Of a stretch of 37,869 bases of DNA, positions 23,374 to 33,700 are shown piece by piece. Origin of the DNA: Bacteroidaceae bacterium (GTDB taxonomy: Bacteria; Bacteroidota; Bacteroidia; Bacteroidales; Bacteroidaceae); the NCBI GenBank assembly GCA_017560125.1, contig JAFYOS010000026.1:1-37869 (forward strand), in the 5' to 3' direction. The notes beneath the pieces were generated by a model, which ran no database searches, had not been told where the DNA came from, and worked only from the letters and a program-made list of their open reading frames with translations. The number at the start of each line of letters is the position of its first letter. Positions within the stretch are counted from its first letter, which is position 1. Made by a program: the position numbers and the translations under genes.

Positions 23374-23931
23374 ATGATATTACCTATTTATCTTTACGGA
23401 CAGCCTGTTCTCAGAAAGGTTGCAACCGACATCGATGCAGATTATCCCGATTTGCAGGAGCTTATAAAAAATATGTTCGAAACCATGTGGAATGCCGAGG
23501 GTATCGGTCTTGCTGCGCCGCAGATAGGCCTCCCCATTCGCCTTGTGGTTATCGACCTCGATCCGTTGGCCGAGGACAACCCCGAGTTCAAGGAGTTCCG
23601 CCGTGTATATATTAACGCCCACATCGTAGAAACCTCGGAAGAGACCGAGTCGATGGAGGAGGGCTGCTTGAGCGTGCCCGGAATACACGAGAAGGTTACC
23701 CGTCCCAAGCGCATCAGAGTGCAGTACCTCGACGAGAACATGCAGGAGCACGACGAGTGGGTTGATGGCTTCCTTGCACGTGCCATGCAGCACGAGTTCG
23801 ACCACCTCGAGGGTAAAGTGTTTGTCGATCGCCTCACTCCTTTGCGTCGCCAGATGAACAAGAACCGCCTTATGAATCTGTTGCGCGGAAAGGCTCACTG
23901 CACATACAAGACAAAGAGAAGCGTGCGATGA
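23374..23931 (+). CDS. def: Peptide deformylase
   Basis: The 185-residue product removes the formyl group from nascent N-termini. All three motifs are present: GIGLAAPQIG (43-52), EGCLS (96-100) with metal ligand Cys98, and HEFDH (140-144) with His140, Glu141 and His144. The metal is iron or zinc. Its stop codon overlaps the start of the TPR gene by four nt (ATGA at 23928), which suggests translational coupling. Confidence 0.98.
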   Translation: MILPIYLYGQPVLRKVATDIDADYPDLQELIKNMFETMWNAEGIGLAAPQIGLPIRLVVIDLDPLAEDNPEFKEFRRVYINAHIVETSEETESMEEGCLSVPGIHEKVTRPKRIRVQYLDENMQEHDEWVDGFLARAMQHEFDHLEGKVFVDRLTPLRRQMNKNRLMNLLRGKAHCTYKTKRSVR

Positions 23932-25952
23932 GGCTTTTGAGGGTACTGGTGTTACTCGTACTGTTCATCCTTCCTTTCGGTGCCAAGGCACAATTGAATA
24001 CCGAGAGGATGATGATGATAGGGCGCAATGCGCTCTATTTCGAGGACTATGTGCTCTCAATTCGTTATTTCAATATGGTCATCGGCAGTCGTCCGCGCCT
24101 TAGCGAACCCTATTTCTTCCGCGGACTGGCAAAATATAATCTCGATGACATGAAGGGGGCAGCCGATGACCTTTCCAAGTCGATTGAACGCAACCCCTAC
24201 GTACCCAAATATTACCAGCTGCGCGGACTGTGCCATGTGAAGATGGAGCAGTACGACAGCGCGGAATATGATTTCAAACGCGCTATCTACTACGAGCCGC
24301 AGAACGTGGGCATCTGGAACAACCTCATTCTGACCACCATTCATCGTGAAAAGTGGGACGAGGCCGAGGTGATGCTCGATTCGATGCTGTTGTTTGCACC
24401 GCGCAGTGCGAATATCAGCCTTATGCGCATGCAGGTGTCCATGGAGAAGAAGGATACTGTTTCGGCGCGTCGTTGGGTAGATGAGGCCATAAGCCTCGAT
24501 AAATATTCCTCGAGCGTATATCAGGCGCGAGCCATGCTGCTTGCCAAGATGGAGCAGTACGACAGCGCCGAGGTTGATATGGATAGGGCTATCGAGTTGA
24601 TGCCCAATCGCAGCGACCACTATATAAACAGAGCGCTCGTTCGTTATTATCGCGAAAATTTACGTGGCGCCATGGACGATTACGATATGGCGCTGAACGC
24701 CGATCCAAAAAGCTTCCTGGGGCACTACAATCGTGGATTGCTGCGAGCTCAGGTGGGCGACGACAACCGCGCGATAGAGGATTTCGATATGGTGCTGAGC
24801 GTCGATGCCGACAATATGCTCGCCCGTTTCAACAGGGCGATACTGCGCGACCGTACCGGCGATTTGCAGGGTGCGATAGATGACTACTCGAAGGTAATCG
24901 AGGAGTATCCCAATTTCGAATACGGCTATCAGTGTCGTGCGAAAGCACGTCGCAAGATGGGCGACAGCAAGGGTGCTGCCGACGACGAAACGTGGCTTCT
25001 GAAACGCCAGATAGAGCAGTACAACAACGCCCGCAACGGCACCAAGGCTGCCGACGATACGCTCAACAGCAGCGAAAAAACCCGAAAGAAATCGGATCGC
25101 AACGTGCGCAATTATAATAAGGTCGTCGTTGCCGATGCCGATGGCGAGAAGGAGTACCTAAACACATATCGCGGCAAGGTGCAGAACCGCAAGGTCGATG
25201 TCAGGTTGCTTCCTATGTATGCGATGACATACTACGAGCGACCGCACGACGTGGGCGAAACGCTCATCTATTACAAGCCCCTCTCCGATGTGGAAACGAA
25301 GAAGCTGCTGCCCTACAGGCTGCTGCTCACCAACAACGAAAGGTCGCTGAGCGAGAGCGAAGTGCAGCGCCATTTCGATAATGTGGATATCCACTCCAAG
25401 GTGATAGCCGATAGCGAAAACAAATTCCCCAGCTACATGGCTCGTTCGCTAGACTACTATCTTGTGCAGGATTTTGCTTCGGCGCTCAACGACCTTACCG
25501 ATGCGATAGCCATTGGTGGCGACGAGCTGTGGATGGCCTATTTCATGCGTGCATCGGTGCGCTACAAGATGATTGAAAGCGAGGCGCTGAATGGTTCAAA
25601 CAACAACGATGCTGTTCCTTGGGAGAGCTACAGCGGCGACAAACTGCCCAATTTCGATTACCAGCTGGTCAAGGGCGACCTGTCGCAGGTGATTACCCTC
25701 ATGCCCGATTTTCCGCAGGCCTACTACAACCGCGGCAATGTATATGCGTGCCTGAACGATTTCAAATCGGCGGTGGTGGACTATACCGAGGCCATAAAAC
25801 TGAACGACGGATTTGCCGAAGCGTACTACAATCGCGGTCTGGCGCAAATATATCTGGGCAAGACGACCGACGGTATTGCCGATTTGAGCAAAGCCGGCGA
25901 GCTGGGACTCTATTCGGCCTACAATATAATAAAACGCTTCAAGGATAAGTAG
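23928..25952 (+). CDS. Secreted tetratricopeptide repeat protein
   Basis: The 674-residue product has a signal peptide (about residues 1-22, ending AKAQ). Several TPR units fill residues 30-355, with repeated YxxRxxxxxxxxxxxxAxxD patterns such as YNRGLLRAQVGDDNRAIEDFD. A lysine- and arginine-rich linker (about 360-395) follows, then a region without recognised domain (400-500) and a second TPR block at 505-670. The start overlaps the def stop as ATGA. TPR proteins scaffold other proteins; the partner is unknown. The ruvX-def-TPR-thrS order looks like a conserved Bacteroidales arrangement, which is from memory and not checked. Confidence 0.93.
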   Translation: MRLLRVLVLLVLFILPFGAKAQLNTERMMMIGRNALYFEDYVLSIRYFNMVIGSRPRLSEPYFFRGLAKYNLDDMKGAADDLSKSIERNPYVPKYYQLRGLCHVKMEQYDSAEYDFKRAIYYEPQNVGIWNNLILTTIHREKWDEAEVMLDSMLLFAPRSANISLMRMQVSMEKKDTVSARRWVDEAISLDKYSSSVYQARAMLLAKMEQYDSAEVDMDRAIELMPNRSDHYINRALVRYYRENLRGAMDDYDMALNADPKSFLGHYNRGLLRAQVGDDNRAIEDFDMVLSVDADNMLARFNRAILRDRTGDLQGAIDDYSKVIEEYPNFEYGYQCRAKARRKMGDSKGAADDETWLLKRQIEQYNNARNGTKAADDTLNSSEKTRKKSDRNVRNYNKVVVADADGEKEYLNTYRGKVQNRKVDVRLLPMYAMTYYERPHDVGETLIYYKPLSDVETKKLLPYRLLLTNNERSLSESEVQRHFDNVDIHSKVIADSENKFPSYMARSLDYYLVQDFASALNDLTDAIAIGGDELWMAYFMRASVRYKMIESEALNGSNNNDAVPWESYSGDKLPNFDYQLVKGDLSQVITLMPDFPQAYYNRGNVYACLNDFKSAVVDYTEAIKLNDGFAEAYYNRGLAQIYLGKTTDGIADLSKAGELGLYSAYNIIKRFKDK

Positions 25953-26046
25953 CATGCAGTCACCGACTTGCCCGCGTGGCAATCATAAAGTATGTGGCAG
26001 GCAATAAAAAAAGCTGCTTTTCTTTTCAACTTAAATTAGTTTACAT

Positions 26047-26054
26047 TATCTTTG
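26047..26054 (+). promoter_or_regulatory. -7 element of the thrS-infC operon
   Basis: TATCTTTG is an exact TAnnTTTG 31 nt before the thrS start at 26086. A -33 element is only weakly suggested (TTTTC near 26023). Confidence 0.5.
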
Positions 26055-26085
26055 CGAATTAAATTTGAAAAGTAAATATAGAACT

Positions 26086-28026
26086 ATGATAAAGATAACA
26101 TTCCCCGATGGTTCGGTGCGCGAATTCGAAAGCGGAACCACCGGTTTGCAAATAGCACAGAGCATTAGCTCGAGATTGGCCGAAGAGGTTCTCTCGTGCA
26201 GTATAAACGGCGAGGTGTGCGATCTTGCCACTCCTATAACCGAAGATGCAGGTATTGTTCTTCACAAGTGGGACGATGCAGAGGGTAAACGTGCATTCTG
26301 GCACACAAGCGCCCACCTGCTTGCCGAGGCTTTGCAGGAGCTCTATCCCGGTATTCAGTTCGGTATAGGCCCCGCAATTGAGAACGGTTTCTACTACGAC
26401 GTTGACGCCGGTAATATCACCATCAAAGAAGAGGATCTTGCCACCATTGAGAAGAAGATGGCCGAGCTTGCTGCGAACAAATCTGTTCTCACCAGAGCAG
26501 AGATTTCGAAGAGCGAAGCACTCGAATTCTTCGGTAGCAAAGGACAGGAGTACAAGTGCGAACTTATTTCGGAGCTCGAGGATGGTACCATAACAACATA
26601 TACACAGGGCGCATTTACCGATCTTTGCAAGGGCCCCCACATTGCATCTACAGCTCCCATCAAGGCAATCAAGTTGCTTTCGGTAGCAGGTGCATACTGG
26701 AGAGGCTGCGAGGATAGAAAGCAGCTCACACGTATCTACGGTATCTCGTTCCCCAAGAAGAAACTTCTCGATGAGTATCTTGCTCTTCTCGAAGAGGCCA
26801 AGAAACGCGACCACCGCAAGATTGGCAAGGAGATGAACCTCTTTATGTTCTCCGAGTCGGTTGGTAAGGGACTCCCCTTGTGGTTGCCCAAGGGTACAGC
26901 GCTCCGTCTGCGTCTCGAGGAATTCCTCAAGCGCATTCAGCGTCGCTTCGGATACGAGCAGGTGATGAGCCCCCACATCGGTGCCAAGCAGCTCTATGTG
27001 ACATCGGGTCACTATGCAAAATATGGTAAGGACTCTTTCCAGCCCATCAATACACCCGAGGAGGGCGAGGAGTACTTGTTGAAACCCATGAACTGTCCTC
27101 ACCACTGTGAGATTTACAAATATATGCCTCGCTCATACAAAGAGCTCCCCGTACGCCTTGCCGAGTTCGGTACAGTGTATCGTTACGAGCAGAGCGGCGA
27201 GCTTCACGGTCTTACCCGTGTACGCAGCTTTACACAGGACGACGCGCACATCTTCTGCCGCCCCGACCAGGTGAAAGAGGAGTTCCTTGCGGTAATGGAT
27301 ATTATCTTCATCATCTTCAAGGCCCTCAATTTCGAGAACTTCGAGGCACAGATCTCTTTGCGCGACCCCAACAACCGCGAGAAGTATATCGGTAGCGATG
27401 AGAACTGGGATAAAGCCGAGAGCGCTATCGTTGAGGCATGTCAAGAGAAGGGTCTCAAGGCTAGAATTGAGTATGGCGAGGCTGCATTCTATGGTCCCAA
27501 GCTCGACTTCATGGTGAAGGATGCCATCGGTCGTCGTTGGCAGTTGGGTACCATTCAGGTGGATTACAACCTTCCCGAGCGTTTCGACCTTGAGTACACC
27601 GGCGCCGACAACCAGAAATATCGCCCCATCATGATTCACCGTGCACCCTTCGGTTCAATGGAGCGTTTCGTGGCAGTGCTCATCGAGCATACAGGCGGCA
27701 AATTCCCCTTGTGGCTCACACCCGACCAGGTGGCTGTGCTCCCCGTCAGCGAGAAGTACAACGAATACGCCGAGCAGGTAAGTAAATATCTCGACCTTAA
27801 CGGTGTTCGTGCAATCGTTGACGATAGAAACGAGAAAATCGGTCGCAAGATACGCGACAACGAGATGAAACGCATCCCCTACATGCTCATCGTTGGCGAA
27901 AAAGAGGCCGCTACAGGCGAGGTTTCTGTAAGAAAACAGGGCGAAGGCGACCAGGGAAGCATGAAATTTGAAGATTTTGCAAAAAAAATCAACGAAGAAG
28001 TTAATAATATGATAAATAAGTGGTAA
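26086..28026 (+). CDS. thrS: Threonyl-tRNA synthetase
   Basis: Starting at 26086 ([10 protein letters not shown]) the product has 646 residues, the usual Bacteroidales length; an ATG at 26065 would add seven untypical residues. It has the TGS domain (1-60), the editing domain with HTSAHLL, and the class II catalytic core with zinc-binding Cys in [10 protein letters not shown] and motif 2 around RYEQSGEL. The anticodon-binding domain ends the protein. It charges tRNA-Thr. It leads the thrS-infC-rpmI-rplT cluster, with infC starting 52 nt later. Confidence 0.98.
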   Translation: MIKITFPDGSVREFESGTTGLQIAQSISSRLAEEVLSCSINGEVCDLATPITEDAGIVLHKWDDAEGKRAFWHTSAHLLAEALQELYPGIQFGIGPAIENGFYYDVDAGNITIKEEDLATIEKKMAELAANKSVLTRAEISKSEALEFFGSKGQEYKCELISELEDGTITTYTQGAFTDLCKGPHIASTAPIKAIKLLSVAGAYWRGCEDRKQLTRIYGISFPKKKLLDEYLALLEEAKKRDHRKIGKEMNLFMFSESVGKGLPLWLPKGTALRLRLEEFLKRIQRRFGYEQVMSPHIGAKQLYVTSGHYAKYGKDSFQPINTPEEGEEYLLKPMNCPHHCEIYKYMPRSYKELPVRLAEFGTVYRYEQSGELHGLTRVRSFTQDDAHIFCRPDQVKEEFLAVMDIIFIIFKALNFENFEAQISLRDPNNREKYIGSDENWDKAESAIVEACQEKGLKARIEYGEAAFYGPKLDFMVKDAIGRRWQLGTIQVDYNLPERFDLEYTGADNQKYRPIMIHRAPFGSMERFVAVLIEHTGGKFPLWLTPDQVAVLPVSEKYNEYAEQVSKYLDLNGVRAIVDDRNEKIGRKIRDNEMKRIPYMLIVGEKEAATGEVSVRKQGEGDQGSMKFEDFAKKINEEVNNMINKW

Positions 28027-28078
28027 CTTTGCACGCTGAATTTATCAAAGTACATAAAAGGAACTTATAATTTAATTG

Positions 28079-28678
28079 ATGAAGAACGACAACATTAAGA
28101 ATCAGTACCGTGTGAACGATCAGATTCGTGCACGTGAGGTACGTATTGTCGGTGACGATATTGAATCAATAGTAATGCCTTTGAACAAGGCTTTGGCTTT
28201 GGCCGATGAGAAAGAGCTCGACTTGGTAGAGATTTCGCCCAACGCAAATCCTCCCGTGTGCCGCCTCATTGAGTACTCAAAGTTCCTTTACCAGTTGAAG
28301 AAACGTGCCAAGGAGCAGAAAGCCAAGCAGGTAAAGATTGAGGTTAAGGAAATCCGTTTCGGACCTCAGACCGACGAGCACGACTATAACTTCAAACTGA
28401 AGCATGCCATCAGCTTCCTCAAGGATGGCGACAAGGTGAAAGCCTATGTGTTCTTCAAAGGACGTTCAATCCTTTTCAAAGAGCAGGGCGAGGTGCTGTT
28501 GCTCCGTTTCGCAAACGACCTCGAAGAGTATGGAAAGCTCGATATTATGCCTGTTCTCGAAGGAAAGCGCATGACAATCATGATGTCACCCAAGAAAGCA
28601 CAGGCCCCCAAGAAGGCTGCACCTGCCAAGGAGGCAAAACCCGAGCAGAAACCTGCCGATGAAACAAAAAGCGAGTAA
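28079..28678 (+). CDS. infC: Translation initiation factor IF-3
   Basis: The 199-residue product binds the 30S subunit and checks the start codon. The N-terminal domain has [18 protein letters not shown] and the C-terminal domain follows the [14 protein letters not shown] segment. The tail after residue 170 is an added stretch rich in Lys, Ala and Pro ([13 protein letters not shown]). The start is ATG at 28079, directly after a TTG; the rare AUU start used for autoregulation in E. coli infC is not used here. It is followed after 50 nt by rpmI. Confidence 0.97.
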   Translation: MKNDNIKNQYRVNDQIRAREVRIVGDDIESIVMPLNKALALADEKELDLVEISPNANPPVCRLIEYSKFLYQLKKRAKEQKAKQVKIEVKEIRFGPQTDEHDYNFKLKHAISFLKDGDKVKAYVFFKGRSILFKEQGEVLLLRFANDLEEYGKLDIMPVLEGKRMTIMMSPKKAQAPKKAAPAKEAKPEQKPADETKSE

Positions 28679-28728
28679 TGTTGGATAGTACATTACCGTA
28701 TTATATATTAACTACTAATTTTTAAGAA

Positions 28729-28926
28729 ATGCCAAAAGTTAAAACTAACTCCGGTGCCAAAAAAAGATTCGCTCTTACCGGAACGGGTAAAATCAAAAGG
28801 AAACACGCTTACCACAGCCACATCCTTACAAAGAAAACAAAGAAGCAGAAACGTAACCTCGTTAAGTTTACAGTTCTCGATTCTTCTAACGTAAAGAATG
28901 TAAAAGAATTGTTGGCTCTGCGCTAA
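28729..28926 (+). CDS. rpmI: 50S ribosomal protein L35
   Basis: The 65-residue basic protein begins [14 protein letters not shown] and has the family pattern [14 protein letters not shown]. It lies between infC and rplT, its usual place. A folded spacer follows before rplT. Confidence 0.98.
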   Translation: MPKVKTNSGAKKRFALTGTGKIKRKHAYHSHILTKKTKKQKRNLVKFTVLDSSNVKNVKELLALR

Positions 28927-28943
28927 GTAATTTATTATTAACC

Positions 28944-28989
28944 GAATGTTTTAGCCTAAAGACCGCATGAAAGAGCGGCGCTAACATTC
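28944..28989 (+). promoter_or_regulatory. Structured spacer between rpmI and rplT
   Basis: The 78-nt spacer folds into a nested hairpin: GAATGTT (28944-28950) pairs with AACATTC (28983-28989), AGC (28953-28955) with GCT (28980-28982), and CCGC (28963-28966) with GCGG (28975-28978). An A-rich run, not T, follows, so it is not a terminator for this strand. It ends 16 nt before the rplT start, where it could affect translation; L20 autoregulation is a possibility. Confidence 0.55.
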
Positions 28990-29004
28990 AAAAAAAAGAA
29001 AACT

Positions 29005-29349
29005 ATGCCAAGATCAGTAAATCACGTTGCTTCAAGAGCAAGAAGAAAGAAAATTTTAGGTTTGACCAGAGGTTACTTTGGTGCTAGAAAGAATGTATGG
29101 ACAGTAGCCAAGAATACTTGGGAGAAGGGTCTTACATATGCTTTCCGTGACCGTCGTAACAAGAAACGCGAGTTCCGCGCATTGTGGATTCAGCGTATCA
29201 ATGCTGCTGCGCGTCTCGAGGGTATGTCATACTCACAGTTGATGGGCGCATTGCACAAGGCTGGTATCGAGATCAACCGTAAGGTTCTCGCTGACCTCGC
29301 AATGAACAACCCTGCAGCGTTCAAGGCAATTGTTGACAAGGTAAAGTAA
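29005..29349 (+). CDS. rplT: 50S ribosomal protein L20
   Basis: The 114-residue product is full length and begins [16 protein letters not shown], with the conserved middle [21 protein letters not shown]20 binds 23S rRNA early in 50S assembly and in several bacteria represses its own mRNA. It ends the thrS-infC-rpmI-rplT cluster and is followed by a strong terminator. Confidence 0.98.
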   Translation: MPRSVNHVASRARRKKILGLTRGYFGARKNVWTVAKNTWEKGLTYAFRDRRNKKREFRALWIQRINAAARLEGMSYSQLMGALHKAGIEINRKVLADLAMNNPAAFKAIVDKVK

Positions 29350-29370
29350 TCGGGTCGATAAAAGCATAAA

Positions 29371-29418
29371 TTGATGCCATGCCAAATTTATTTTGGCATG
29401 GCATCAATATTTTTTTTG
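29371..29418 (+). terminator. Terminator of the thrS-rplT operon
   Basis: A 16-bp perfect stem (29371-29386 with 29392-29407) and TTTAT loop is followed by a T-rich run. Confidence 0.95.
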
Positions 29419-29489
29419 CTATATGTCCTTGTCAATCAAACCATTGTTTTTGGCACCACTTTTTTTAGTAAAAAAAATAATCAAAGAAG

Positions 29490-29520
29490 TTTGTTTTTTT
29501 GTTTTCAGTTTGTATATTTG
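29490..29520 (+). promoter_or_regulatory. Promoter of the 6S-like RNA
   Basis: TTTG (29490-29493), a 19-nt spacer and TATATTTG (29513-29520) form a full Bacteroidota promoter that predicts a start near 29527, the exact first base of the RNA's closing stem. Confidence 0.8.
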
Positions 29521-29526
29521 TCATAG

Positions 29527-29704
29527 GTTTTGCTGTGTTTGATAACTGGGAAACTCATCAATTATATTCAGAAAACCGAGATCAGTTTCATTCTCAATGG
29601 CGGGCCACGCCTTCGGGTAGCAATTGTGCCGGTGGATTACAAAGAGGTGAAACACTCAAATCTTACTTACTCGGAGTTTCGTCGCTTTATCGATGCAGCA
29701 AAAC
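29527..29704 (+). ncRNA. ssrS: 6S-like RNA (Bacteroidales-1 motif candidate)
   Basis: The 178-nt region has a rod-like fold typical of 6S RNA. The closing stem is GTTTTGCTG (29527-29535) with CAGCAAAAC (29696-29704), followed by a bubble. GAAACT (29550-29555) pairs with AGTTTC (29675-29680), CCGAG (29576-29580) with CTCGG (29670-29674) and GTTTCA (29585-29590) with TGAAAC (29648-29653). From memory, Rfam's Bacteroidales-1 motif is often found downstream of the L20 gene, begins at a promoter of this type and was later equated with 6S RNA; position and ends fit. 6S RNA binds the main RNA polymerase holoenzyme. Weak TTG-initiated frames across this segment are rejected. Confidence 0.75.
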
Positions 29705-29712
29705 TTTGTTAT

Positions 29713-29755
29713 ACAGCAAGCCATGCAATGCATGGCTTGTCTGTTTATGTTGTTT
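29713..29755 (+). terminator. Possible terminator or processing hairpin of the 6S-like RNA
   Basis: A 10-bp perfect stem (CAAGCCATGC, 29717-29726, with 29730-29739) and AAT loop lies 12 nt after the closing stem. The T tract behind it is interrupted, so termination here is probable rather than certain. Confidence 0.65.
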
Positions 29756-29960
29756 GTGCAGCCTGTGTGGCGTGTGTGACAAGTGGCGCTCTGTCATTTT
29801 GTCCTACTCTGCCACCCGAAAGCGAAAATATGTCCTTTTTATGCCACTCGTTGTATAAAAGAACATTGTGGCATGCTTTTGGTTATATACATAATGTGGT
29901 TGCACGTTTTCGCAACCGCCCATAGGATAGAATTAGTATTAACAAAATAAATTTACGAAT

Positions 29961-30233
29961 ATGAATATTAAACCTTTAGCAGACAGAGTTCTTATTCTGC
30001 CTCAGGCTGCCGAGGAGAAGACAATCGGTGGCATCATCATTCCCGACACAGCAAAAGAGAAGCCTCTTCAGGGCGAGGTTGTTGCAGTAGGCAACGGTAC
30101 CAAAGACGAGGAGATGGTTATTAAGGTCGGCGATACAGTGCTTTATGGTAAATATGCCGGCACAGAGCTCGAGTTCGACGGTGTTAAGTATTTGATTATG
30201 CGTCAGAGCGACGTTTTGGCTATTTTAGGATAA
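29961..30233 (+). CDS. groES: Co-chaperonin GroES
   Basis: The 90-residue product caps the GroEL ring. It starts [12 protein letters not shown] and has the mobile loop [12 protein letters not shown] near residue 26. groEL begins 19 nt after its stop. No CIRCE operator is visible upstream; a weak candidate promoter is TTTG at 29878-29881 with a TTTTCG-like -7 near 29908, next to an inverted repeat GGTTGC/GCAACC (29898-29917). Confidence 0.98.
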   Translation: MNIKPLADRVLILPQAAEEKTIGGIIIPDTAKEKPLQGEVVAVGNGTKDEEMVIKVGDTVLYGKYAGTELEFDGVKYLIMRQSDVLAILG

Positions 30234-30237
30234 TTAA

Positions 30238-31890
<1,653 letters not shown>

Positions 31891-31911
31891 TAAATACCCA
31901 TATAATAAACG

Positions 31912-31947
31912 AACCTCGGGGCTGTGTAGTCAGTCCCGAGGTTTTTT
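31912..31947 (+). terminator. Terminator of groESL
   Basis: A 9-bp perfect stem (AACCTCGGG, 31912-31920, with 31935-31943) is followed by a run of six T (31942-31947). Confidence 0.9.
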
Positions 31948-31991
31948 ATGGCGCCCGCCTCGCTATGCGGTGGGGTGGTGCCATTGCTATA

Positions 31992-32031
31992 AAGCACGAA
32001 GTACAGCCCGCATGGGCTGTACTTCGTGCTT
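31992..32031. repeat. 40-bp near-perfect inverted repeat between groEL and purN
   Basis: Eighteen perfectly paired bases (31992-32009 with 32014-32031) surround a GCAT loop. It lies between two convergent units; on the minus strand it follows purN, but only a short TTTATA follows, so it may be a stable 3' end or barrier rather than a clear intrinsic terminator. Confidence 0.8.
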
Positions 32032-32049
32032 ATGTTGTTTGTATGTATA

Positions 32050-32622
32050 TTATTCGAGCGTAGCGAGAATCTCTGCTATTACGTGGGGGAAGTGCTCGTA
32101 TTCCAGTGCGTGTACCTTCTGAGCAACGTCGTGGGGTGTGTCGGTGGGGAGTACGGGGCATGTAGCCTGGAAGAATGTGGTGCCACAGTCGTAGCGCTCG
32201 TCTATCAGGTGAATGGTGATGCCGCTCTCCTTGTCGCCTGCTGCAACCACAGCCTCGTGCACGTGGTCGCCGTACATGCCCTTGCCACCATGCTTGGGAA
32301 GCAGTGCGGGGTGGATATTTACTATTCGGCCGGGATATGCTTCAATCAGCTTGGCAGGAACAAGAAGCAGGAAGCCTGCAAGCACGATGAAGTCGATGTT
32401 GCGCTGCTGCAATATCTCGAGCACCTTGTCGGCCTCGCGGAACTCCTTCGATGTTACCACGGTCGATTCAATTCCTAGTTTTTTTGCTCTTTCGAGTACA
32501 TAGGCTTCGGGGTTGTTGGCAAGTATCAATGATATTTCTACCGAATCGGAACCTTTGAAGTAGTTCGCGATGTTTTCGGCGTTGCTGCCCGAGCCCGATG
32601 CAAAGATTGCTATACGTTTCAT
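32050..32622 (-). CDS. purN: Phosphoribosylglycinamide formyltransferase
   Basis: The 190-residue product transfers a formyl group from 10-formyl-tetrahydrofolate to GAR in purine synthesis. The catalytic set is present: Asn102 and His104 in VNIHPALLP and Asp145 in the DERYDCG segment. The phosphate loop GSGSNAE is at the N-terminus. It starts 16 nt after the stop of the LytTR regulator on the same strand and is probably read from that transcript. Confidence 0.97.
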   Translation of the reverse strand: MKRIAIFASGSGSNAENIANYFKGSDSVEISLILANNPEAYVLERAKKLGIESTVVTSKEFREADKVLEILQQRNIDFIVLAGFLLLVPAKLIEAYPGRIVNIHPALLPKHGGKGMYGDHVHEAVVAAGDKESGITIHLIDERYDCGTTFFQATCPVLPTDTPHDVAQKVHALEYEHFPHVIAEILATLE

Positions 32623-32638
32623 ATATGTGTCTGTTTTA

Positions 32639-33517
32639 TTATTCTATTGGAATTATTCTGCGCAGAACCTCCTCGCCATAGGTCTTGGAAATGGGTATCT
32701 CCTGTACGCCCTGATAGCCCAGCTCTATGAACATGTTCTCTTTCTCGCGGCGCAGCACCTTCACCTGGTCAAGGTTTACCATGAACGAGCGGTGGCAGCG
32801 CACTACGTTTGTCTCGCCAAGCTGTACGCTCAGTTCTTTCAGCGTCATGCGCAGCAGTTGTTTTTTCAGCTGGTTGTTCTTCAGGTACCATATGGATATA
32901 TAGTTGTCTGCAGATTCTATATAAAGAAGATTCTCTTTTGCGACGGTCAAGCGCAGCACGCCACGCTCGTCGCGGAAGGCAATGAACGACGTCGATTTGT
33001 TGCCGATGTTCTCTTCCATTATGGTGCGTAGCTTTGCGCTCTTGTCTTGGTACGACAGGTACATGATACCTATCAGGTATGGGATAAACAGAATGAACAC
33101 CGTGTTCTCCATCGCGTTCTTGTAAATCTCCAAGGGGTCGCGTGTGGCGCCACCGTAACTGGTTATCAGGGCTAGTATGGTGAAGGCGGCCGAGAGCAGC
33201 AGCAGTTCTATTATTATCCAGCAGATATATTTCAGAATGGTTATCTTGTGGGTAGGCTTTTTGCTGTAGTGGTACATTATTACTCGGCTGATGGCGACGA
33301 TGCTCATGCCCATGCAGACGAGTATGGTTGACCATGCAAGATATTGTGTGCTGGTGAATTTTCCTTTGGTCATCCAATCCTCGGAACCGAAGGGTTTGAA
33401 GATATTTATGAATACAACGGCAAATAACGACACGAACAGCACCATCATCAGCTGGTTCTGCTTTGTCAGAAGATATTTCGGCAGTTTCTGAAATAGTATC
33501 GATGAATAATCAGCCAT
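32639..33517 (-). CDS. Membrane-bound LytTR-type DNA-binding regulator
   Basis: The 292-residue product has four hydrophobic segments (about residues 23-42, 60-82, 92-115 and 135-155) followed by a linker and a LytTR DNA-binding domain (about 185-288; LLYIESADNYISIWY, VRCHRSFMVNLDQV and ISKTYGEEVLRRI). LytTR domains insert into successive major grooves of direct repeats. This membrane form lacks a receiver or kinase domain, so it must take its signal through its membrane part or partners. purN follows after 16 nt. Confidence 0.92.
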   Translation of the reverse strand: MADYSSILFQKLPKYLLTKQNQLMMVLFVSLFAVVFINIFKPFGSEDWMTKGKFTSTQYLAWSTILVCMGMSIVAISRVIMYHYSKKPTHKITILKYICWIIIELLLLSAAFTILALITSYGGATRDPLEIYKNAMENTVFILFIPYLIGIMYLSYQDKSAKLRTIMEENIGNKSTSFIAFRDERGVLRLTVAKENLLYIESADNYISIWYLKNNQLKKQLLRMTLKELSVQLGETNVVRCHRSFMVNLDQVKVLRREKENMFIELGYQGVQEIPISKTYGEEVLRRIIPIE

Positions 33518-33599
33518 TAGTCTTTTGCTTTATGCCAATGTATAACAGTTTTCAGTGTAGTTGCGGCGGCTATCTGTTGTGGAATAGCAGGGCAACGGG

Positions 33600-33607
33600 C
33601 AAAGGTA
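33600..33607 (-). promoter_or_regulatory. -7 element of the LytTR-purN unit
   Basis: TACCTTTG on the minus strand is an exact TAnnTTTG, about 83 nt upstream of the LytTR start. Confidence 0.5.
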
Positions 33608-33629
33608 CGAAAAAATGCCTAATATACAT

Positions 33630-33674
33630 ATATGAAAAAATCACAATAAAAGTATTATTGTGATTTTTTCATAT
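33630..33674 (-). terminator. Terminator of the FadL-like porin gene
   Basis: A 19-bp perfect stem (33630-33648 with 33656-33674) has A6/T6 blocks inside the stem, giving a T run on either strand; on the minus strand it follows the porin stop at 33701 by 27 nt. Confidence 0.9.
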
Positions 33675-33700
33675 TTATTTGTAATTGATATTTCCTTCGA

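Noticed and set aside
26059-27105. Long minus-strand frame opposite thrS
   Set aside because: It is antisense to thrS and shows no domain.
29371-29418. Attenuator or riboswitch after rplT
   Set aside because: A simple perfect stem with T run following a stop codon is an ordinary terminator.
29499-29858. Overlapping TTG-start frame
   Set aside because: It starts inside the promoter of the 6S-like RNA and has no recognisable protein features.
29530-29925. TTG-start frame downstream of the strong promoter at 29490-29520
   Set aside because: There is no ATG and no clear ribosome site, the frame runs through a hairpin, and the 6S-like fold explains the segment better.
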